From: Hofstenia miamia
Taxonomy: Eukaryota; Xenacoelomorpha; Acoela
Assembly (NCBI GenBank): GCA_004352715.1
Contig: SCFE01000093.1
Coordinates: 521,001 to 585,000 of the forward strand
DNA length: 64,000 nt
Reading direction: 5' to 3'
The notes below the pieces were generated by a model, which ran no database searches, was not told the DNA's origin, and was given only the letters and a program-made list of their open reading frames with translations. Positions within the stretch are counted from its first letter, which is position 1; every line of letters begins with the position of its first letter. The translations under genes were made by a program, and so were the position numbers. Of this stretch, positions 58,526 through 64,000 are shown piece after piece.

Positions 58526-59530
58526 ATGGAAACGTTGGAACAGCTTGAAAACGCCTTTGCGACATCGCAAATTTCTCGATCAACTTATTTTCGAAAGCTG
58601 AAAAAAATTCGACAAGGAGAATCTCTCAAAAGAAGAAAAGGAAGTGGACGCCCTCGAAAAATTATTGGAAAATTCATTCAGAAAACAGTCGCAATTGCTC
58701 TCAAAAATCCCTATATTTCTGGGAAAAAAATTGCAAACCGACTTCAAACTGAAGCCGACATCTCTGTGCATGAAACCACAGTTCAGAGAACACTGAAAAA
58801 AAGTGGAGTTACAAAAATTGACAGAAAAAATCGACTTCTGATTACAAAAGAACATCAAGAAAAAAGATTAAATTTCGTGAAAGATTGGAAAGACTACACT
58901 TTTGAAGATGTTTGGATAACTGATGAGTGCGTATTTCAACTACACAGAAACAAAGTACAAGTGTGGTCGTCAAAGAAATGTCCAAGACCNNNNNNNNNNN
59001 NNNNNNNNNNNNNNNNNNNNNNNNNNNNNNNNNNNNNNNNNNNNNNNNNNNNNNNNNNNNNNNNNNNNNNNNNNNNNNNNNNNNNNNNAGTGTGGTCGTC
59101 AAAGAAATGTCCAAGACCAACAAAAGCGGTTCCAAAGTTCGACCAAAAAATTATGGTTTGGGGAGCACTTTCCTATCGTGGGTTTTATTTGAAAATTTTA
59201 GACGGAAAAGCCACAATCGACAGTCAAAGATATTGCCAAATTATAGCTGAATTTATGCCTTATGCTGATGCTTTATATGATGATGGATGGATACTCCAAC
59301 AGGACGGAGCAACCCCGCACACGTCAGCAAAGACAAAAAATTGGTTTTCTGAAAATAATATCCAGTTTTTGCAATGGCCACCAAGTTCTGCTGATCTTTC
59401 TCCAATCGAAAACGTGTGGCAGATATTGAAAAATGACGTTGAGAAGAAAAATCCGAAAAATATATCCGATTTAAAAGAAAAAATCCAAGAAAGTCAACAC
59501 ATTTTGACATCTGAAATGAAGTCCAATTAA
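58526..59530 (+). pseudogene. Tc1/mariner transposase with a late nonsense codon and an assembly gap
   Basis: Start ATG at 58526 (METLEQLENAFATSQISRST), which opens a helix-turn-helix; GSGRPRK follows at about residues 39-45. Catalytic aspartate 1 is in VWITDECVF, aspartate 2 in WILQQDGATPHTS, and the glutamate in SSADLSPIENVW, 34 residues after the second aspartate (DD34E). The gap is flanked by the same 30 bases (58961-58989 and 59090-59119), so the N run probably does not represent missing sequence. The stop TAA at 59528 is followed in the same frame by MKSVSVRLNEVIST, typical of the normal C-terminal end, so it is a premature stop removing about 25 residues. Likely inactive or very recently inactivated. 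Confidence 0.85.
58990..59088. other. 99-N gap flanked by a 30-base duplication
   Basis: AGTGTGGTCGTCAAAGAAAT and the ten bases after it occur on both sides, as expected when two contig ends that overlap are joined without merging. Confidence 0.9.
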
Positions 59531-59712
59531 ATGAAATCAGTTTCAGTTCGTTTGAATGAAGTTATTTCTACAGGAGGAAAACAAATTACTTTGATGCTTT
59601 TTACTTATAGTCCTTTAATGTATCTTTAAAATCTTACCTTTCTTGAGTTGTTACGTTCAGTAGTACAAAAGTAATATGCCTTTTTTCTAGTCTCATTTTT
59701 TTTGCAGTCAAC

Positions 59713-60076
59713 TATATTATAAACATTTGGAATTAAAAAATTTTTTTGATTTTTAAAAAATATATATTTTTTCAATTTTACTAAAGTGTTAAAAGAAACT
59801 TTACCAATAGATGTCTTTGCCACATGATTAGCATCGCCAACCACAGGTAGAATTCAATACATAAAGAAATAGATTACAGAATGTAAAGAATTCTCAAGAA
59901 TGCAAAGCTTCAAAAGCTGCCCAGACCTGTTTAGATTGTACATCACTTTGTAGTTTAAAGTAGAAACGCTTAGAAAATAGTGACAATTACTTGCGAGTTT
60001 GAAGTAAAAGAAAAGTACAGGAATGAACAAAAGAGATTAACTGGCTGAATTTTTTTGCTGATCTTCCAAAATATAA
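59713..60076. other. No gene seen
   Basis: AT-rich sequence between the Tc1 right end and the transposon-derived gene remnant. Contains an A/T-rich stretch but no supportable frame. Confidence 0.5.
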
Positions 60077-61214
60077 ATGCAGCAGACATTACTAGAAAAC
60101 AATAAAAATTGTTATAAATTTTTTTCCAATGCAGCACAAAGTCTAGAACATAGTGTAGGTGCACTGACTTTAAATCGTTCAAGCATTAGAACAAATGTAT
60201 GCAGCAGCAAGTCTTTTGAAGATATTTCGAAATTTAAGCCACATTCTTGTTTCACTGTTCACTGGCACAGCAAATTGATGAGGGATGTTACTGGAAAAAC
60301 CTTTGTGCATAGATTACCAGTTCTTGTCTCAAGTAATGGTGCCTCCAAACTTCTTGCAATTGCTAAGATTTCCTCCAAGGCAGGTGATGTACAAGCAAGG
60401 GTTGTTATCAATAAGTTGCAACAATGCAACATTACAGAGAATGTGCATGGCATTTGTTTTGAAGCCGCCAGCTCAAACAATGGCTGCTACTCAGGAGCCT
60501 GCGTAAAAATTAAGCAAGGTTTCGAAAAAAGCTTACTACATTTTGCCTGCAGTTATCACATTTTAGAAATTTTGGCTGGGGTTGCATTCAAAGAAGCAAT
60601 GAGGAGCTTATCTGCTCCTGAACTCTGTTGTCTAAAAAATTTCATGATAAATGGCAAACGATTGACAAGCAGAAGTATGAAGATGAAAGAATTAGTGCTG
60701 CCTGTTAAAAATGAAGTCACTAAATTCATTAGTAAGTTGCTTGTAGATTCACAATTATGAGATAACTACAGAGAAGTACTTGAGTAGACCTCTATCTTTT
60801 TGGGCAGACATTTCTGTGCTCCAGGTGCAATGCACCACGCCTGTTGAATGGAAAGATTATTCAGACTAACACTAAGAAAGAGTCAAGGACTAAGAAATCT
60901 TTGTATTTTCAATGCGACCATACATGTGAATGCTTGTGCACTTGCTGTGAGAGCACCAAGTGAAGATCTAAAGTTATTAAGATGAAAAAATTTCTAAGGC
61001 GACGCTTCAAAAAATTTCTGAACATTTCAGGTATTTATCAGAAGAACTAGATGCTTTGGCTTTCTTTGATGACACTGTGTCAATAGAAGAAAGAAGCCAA
61101 ATGATATTGGCCATGAAAACATTTAATGGAGATGAAAATTCTGTTAAGCCAATCAAGATAGACATTGATAAATTGCACGAGAAGGCCTTACAATATTTTG
61201 CTTCAAAGAACACT
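60077..61214 (+). pseudogene. Decayed transposon-derived gene (copy 3), interrupted by Tc1
   Basis: The longest copy of this family in the window: an open frame of about 227 residues (60077-60760) with MRDVTGKTFVHRLPVLVSSN, then VHGICFEAASSNNGCYSGAC and LLHFACSYHILEILAGVAF. After a stop, broken frames continue with 'CAPGAMHHA' (about 60820) and YLSEELDALAFFDD (about 61033-61075). The blocks match copies 1 and 2. The central 'FDT.ASN.G...GAC' with following 'H..CR.H..E' is a conserved catalytic-looking core with acidic and histidine residues, so a nuclease/transposase fold is plausible. An intact Tc1 sits just beyond its end in TA repeats. Confidence 0.6.
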
Positions 61215-61235
61215 ACATATATATATATATATATA
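61215..61235. repeat. (TA)n tract, Tc1 target site
   Basis: TA run into which the Tc1 element inserted. TA at 61234-61235 is one copy of the target dinucleotide; the other is 62551-62552. Confidence 0.9.
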
Positions 61236-62550
61236 CAGTAGCGGCCAAAAGTCTGAGCCCACCCGTCACTGACAGCCATATATCATGCTATATTCATTTT
61301 CTCCGCTTTGGGTGCAAGCAATATATTATCATTTAAAATTTGCCGCCATTTGATGCAAAATGCTTTGATCTGCGTTCTGTTTCAGCACATGCGGCGTGCC
61401 TGGATGGAGCTCTCTGTAGGCAAGCGTGCGCAGATTCAGCTCTTGGTTGAAGATGGATACAGTCAACGGCAGATCGCCAAGAGACTGGGAGTTTCAAGAG
61501 GCGCTGTCCGCCGTCACTTGGCTCGGTCTGCTACAGAAACAAGCCCGCTTAGGTCAAGAAAACGGACTGGGAGGCCGCGGAAAACAACCGAGAGGGATGA
61601 CAACGCAATCATCCGAATGGCCAAAAAGTCGCCAAGATCTTCAGCACGCAAAATTTGTGCACAGCTGCCCCAACAAGACAAACCCAGTGTGCGTACTGTT
61701 CGCAGGCGACTACTGGTGGCTGGTTTAAAAGGCTGCCGCCCAGCAAAGAAGCCCCTGTTGTCCGCCAAGAACATTAAGGCACGACTCGCGTTCTGCAGAA
61801 AGTATCGGGGTTGGACAGCAGCAGAGTGGGAAAAGGTGCTCTTCTCAGACGAGTCAACCTTCTCACAATTCCACTGCTTTACCCGTTATGTGCGTCGTCC
61901 AGTTGGGGCAAGATTCCAGAACAAATACTGCACCAGCAGAGTGAAGAAAGCACCAACCATTATGGTATGGGGCGCCTTCTCTGGGAGTGGAGGTCGTGGG
62001 CCACTGTGGATCATGCCACCAGGAACAACGATCACTGGGACAGTGTACCAAAAACTGTTATCTGAGAAGCTGATCACATGGATGGATGTTCTGGGCGCCA
62101 GTCACTTCCAGCATGATGGCGCACCATGCCATACTGCAAATGTTGTAAGAAATTGGCTGGCTCAGCAGGAGATTCCAGTTCTTGGCCCATGGCCAGGCTC
62201 GTCACCTGACCTGAACCCAATTGAAAATCTTTGGGTTCAGATGAAGCAGAAGGTGGGTGAGCACAACCCCACTTCACAGGAGCACTTGAGGGAGATTATC
62301 AAGAAGGTGTGGACCACAGAAATGACACTGGAGGCCTGCCAAAAACTTGCTCACTCCATGCCGAGGCGCATTGAAGCTGTTCTGGCTGCCAAGGGACAGC
62401 ACACAAAATACTGATAAAACTGTGGAAAAACTTTTTCTTTTCTTCTGTTGCATGAAAGTTACGAAATATACTTTGTTTGAACAAATTGGTAAGACAAATT
62501 ATTACTCATTATCAAATATAGGGGTGGGCTCAGACTTTTGGCCGCTACTG
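61236..62550 (+). mobile_element. Complete Tc1-like transposon, 1315 bp, perfect 29-bp terminal inverted repeats
   Basis: Left end CAGTAGCGGCCAAAAGTCTG (repeat 61236-61264) and the exact inverse at 62522-62550, flanked by TA on both sides. It carries one intact transposase frame (61389-62414). Its base composition is clearly richer in GC than the surrounding DNA. Intact frame plus perfect ends indicate a very recent arrival and possibly ongoing activity. Confidence 0.95.
61389..62414 (+). CDS. Tc1-family transposase, intact, DD35E spacing
   Basis: 341 residues from ATG 61389 (MRRAWMELSV); the frame is open a little further upstream, but this start gives the normal family length. A helix-turn-helix (about 20-45, GYSQRQIAKRLGVSRGAVRR) and a GRPRK motif (61-65) bind the terminal repeats. 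The catalytic triad is D154 (LFSDEST), D243 (QHDGAPCHT) and E279 (DLNPIENLW). There are 35 residues between the second D and E, one more than in Tc1 (DD34E), which places it with the described DD35E group of Tc1/mariner elements. The enzyme cuts the element out and reinserts it at TA. No stops or frameshifts. Unlike neighbours in base and codon use, consistent with horizontal transfer. Confidence 0.95.
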   Translation: MRRAWMELSVGKRAQIQLLVEDGYSQRQIAKRLGVSRGAVRRHLARSATETSPLRSRKRTGRPRKTTERDDNAIIRMAKKSPRSSARKICAQLPQQDKPSVRTVRRRLLVAGLKGCRPAKKPLLSAKNIKARLAFCRKYRGWTAAEWEKVLFSDESTFSQFHCFTRYVRRPVGARFQNKYCTSRVKKAPTIMVWGAFSGSGGRGPLWIMPPGTTITGTVYQKLLSEKLITWMDVLGASHFQHDGAPCHTANVVRNWLAQQEIPVLGPWPGSSPDLNPIENLWVQMKQKVGEHNPTSQEHLREIIKKVWTTEMTLEACQKLAHSMPRRIEAVLAAKGQHTKY

Positions 62551-62562
62551 TATATATACATA

Positions 62563-63188
62563 CAGTATTGTCCAAAAAGATCCGCCCACTTCATAAAATA
62601 TATAGAAAAATGAAAATACTGTCTAAATATCACTCGCGAATTCATTATTACAAATCGTGGTTTAAAAATATAATCTGCAACAAAATTTATTATGACAAAC
62701 AATTATAATACTACAATACTTATACGAAAAAAACAAAGATTGTCAACAGCAAAATCAGTATTTTGTATGCATCTTTTTTGTATTAACGACTTTAGCTATT
62801 CTAGTGATGACAATCACAGGAAAACAGTGCGGGCGTACGAAGGAAAGATTATTATTTAATTGAAGCCATTCCGTTTTCTCTCTTACATTATTCTATCGAA
62901 CGTTGAACAGTATTAGTTGTGCCATGGAAGTACTTACCTGACAAAAATTATCTTACTAACGCATATTTTTCATGAAGAATTCCATTATCTAATGAATATG
63001 TAAGGGAAGCTGATGAGCAATAAGTTGTTAAAGCCTTTTCTTTCTTTATGTTTACGTCATTTGTACACAAGATAATTGTTTGATTACTTATTACGTCCAA
63101 TTAAATAACATATTTATAAAAAAGGTATCACATCCATATCTTTAAATTTTGCTTCCTAATGGTGGTTGGATCATTTTGGCCAATACTG
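62563..63188. mobile_element. Non-autonomous Tc1-related element, 626 bp
   Basis: Left end CAGTATTGTCCAAAAAGATC after TA (62561-62562). The right end is its imperfect inverse (GGATCATTTTGGCCAATACTG, ending 63188) followed by TA. No transposase frame inside. It sits 12 bases after the intact Tc1 in the same TA-rich patch. The ends differ from those of its neighbour, so it was moved by another Tc1 family. Confidence 0.8.
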
Positions 63189-63487
63189 TATATACATATG
63201 TATGTATATGCTTCCTATCTCCAACTTGGGACATACGATAAGGATCATAGGCTTAGCCATTCAAAATGGAAAATCAAATATGTATTATCACTGCCAGTAA
63301 TCACACCTATCATATACCAAGTATTCTTTACGTTACAGAATTGTATTATTGTATTTGTGGAATACATCATTTTGGAGACAACGTCATATATAGGATTAGA
63401 TCAGTAAACAATATTTTTGAATGATGGCATTCTTCCCCTTAAACGAATGATATGTGATCAAACACAATTATATATATATATATATAT
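63189..63487. other. Short unannotated stretch ending in (TA)n
   Basis: An 82-residue frame (63159-63407) overlaps the end of the non-autonomous element and is not supported. A TA run lies at 63470-63487. Confidence 0.5.
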
Positions 63488-64000
63488 TCATTTTTAAACG
63501 CTATGAAAAATATAGACCAGTTTCGATTCTGAAAATCATCATCAGTAACAATATGAGAGGAAATAAATATTTACAATTGACTACTCTATTATAATACAAA
63601 ATTACTGCATGCACACTAGAATAAATTTAATGTTATCATGATTTGTTGCTTATTTAGTAATTGATGTTTCTTTGTTTGCTTGATGATTAACGATTCGCCT
63701 ATTTTAGGATGTTGTGTTCTTAGTTGTATTTAAAATATTTTTTTCTTTAGCTTGGTGTTCATGCATAAATATTTCTGATCTTAAATGTCCGTTAATATGC
63801 TCCTTCATTCTTGTTACCAAATGTCGCTTTGTTTACCCGTCGTATGATTTTTCACAATCATCACATTTATAATTTTAGACAACAGAGGAAACTAAATTCC
63901 TTGGAATAGTATCTTTATTTTGGAATATATCTTTAGTTTTATAAGATGTAAATATAGGAACGATCTTTGTCCATTTTAAATTTGTATTCATAGTTATTTT
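63488..64000 (-). mobile_element. Penelope-like element, 3' part, minus strand, running off the window
   Basis: The minus strand gives YKCDDCEKSYDG, a stop, then TKRHLVTRMKEHINGHLRSE (about 63870-63765), the same GIY-YIG lineage as at 10.9 kb, in decayed form. The end near 63545-63490 (GATGATGATTTTCAGAATCG, then AAACTGGTCTATATTTTTC) corresponds to the tail of the other PLE copies and again abuts a (TA)n tract. The RT part should lie beyond 64000. Confidence 0.7.

Larger units (their letters stand above)
58297..59712 (+). mobile_element. Tc1/mariner element, nearly complete, DD34E type
   Basis: Left end GTTGGCTGCAAAAAAAAATG after TA (58295-58296). The right end is its inverse (CATTTTTTTTGCAGTCAAC, ending 59712) followed by TA. 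Terminal repeats are imperfect but clear over about 25 bases. It encodes the transposase at 58526. A 99-N gap (58990-59088) lies inside it. Confidence 0.85.

Noticed and set aside
61814-62277. Several 60-100 residue frames on both strands inside the Tc1 element
   Set aside because: They are out-of-frame or antisense to the intact transposase and arise from its GC-richer composition.
1-64000. CRISPR arrays, bacterial operons, tRNA or rRNA genes
   Set aside because: No regularly spaced short repeats, no prokaryotic gene organisation and no recognisable tRNA or rRNA sequence were seen; the DNA is eukaryotic.

Overview
The window is AT-rich eukaryotic, and animal, DNA: the genes are split by spliceosomal introns, and the repeats belong to animal transposon families (Tc1/mariner, Penelope-like, Ty3/Gypsy, jockey/CR1-like non-LTR elements, piggyBac-like and hAT-like fossils). 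I cannot name the species. Two adjacent introns of only 43 and 42 nt in the ZFAND2 gene, (TA)n microsatellites throughout and a very high transposon load suggest an invertebrate with very short introns, for example a flatworm, but this is inference. Several assembly gaps occur (1000, 504, 1000, 6, 337 and 99 N, plus seven single N), and many of them sit beside duplicated sequence.

Layout. 1-5.7 kb: repeats, three gaps and the C-terminal remnant of a transposon-derived gene family that recurs at 46.4-48.9 and 60.1-61.2 kb. 6.7-8.0 kb (-): an intronless 12-helix membrane protein made of two Frag1/PGAP2-like halves. 8.2-11.3 kb: a duplicated block, a 376-bp MITE and a Penelope-like element (PLE) with a GIY-YIG end. 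11.7-13.4 kb (-): the first exon of ADHFE1 (hydroxyacid-oxoacid transhydrogenase) 200 bp downstream of an intact single-exon GPKOW (spliceosome G-patch/KOW factor). 13.4-19.8 kb: no live gene, one piggyBac-like fossil. 19.9-26.9 kb: a decayed Ty3/Gypsy element with RT, RNase H, integrase, an unrecognised third region and a 3' LTR. 27.6-35.3 kb: nested non-LTR elements and large direct duplications. 36.8-42.8 kb (-): ZFAND2 (AN1 zinc finger/UIM protein), six exons found, with transposon fragments in its long introns. 43-50 kb: tandem repeats and a decayed transposon. 50.4-59.7 kb: two near-identical PLE+Tc1 blocks flanking a candidate new gene that encodes a 12-cysteine secreted module in two tandem versions, followed by a transmembrane/PPxY exon. 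60-64 kb: transposon-derived gene remnant, an intact GC-rich Tc1 element with perfect terminal repeats, a non-autonomous Tc1 relative and the end of another PLE.

The host genes do not form an obvious pathway. GPKOW acts in pre-mRNA splicing, ADHFE1 in mitochondrial 4-hydroxybutyrate metabolism, ZFAND2 in proteotoxic-stress and proteasome responses, and the 12-helix protein is a probable secretory-pathway membrane protein. The most novel-looking item is the cysteine-rich/transmembrane locus at 53.6-56.0 kb.
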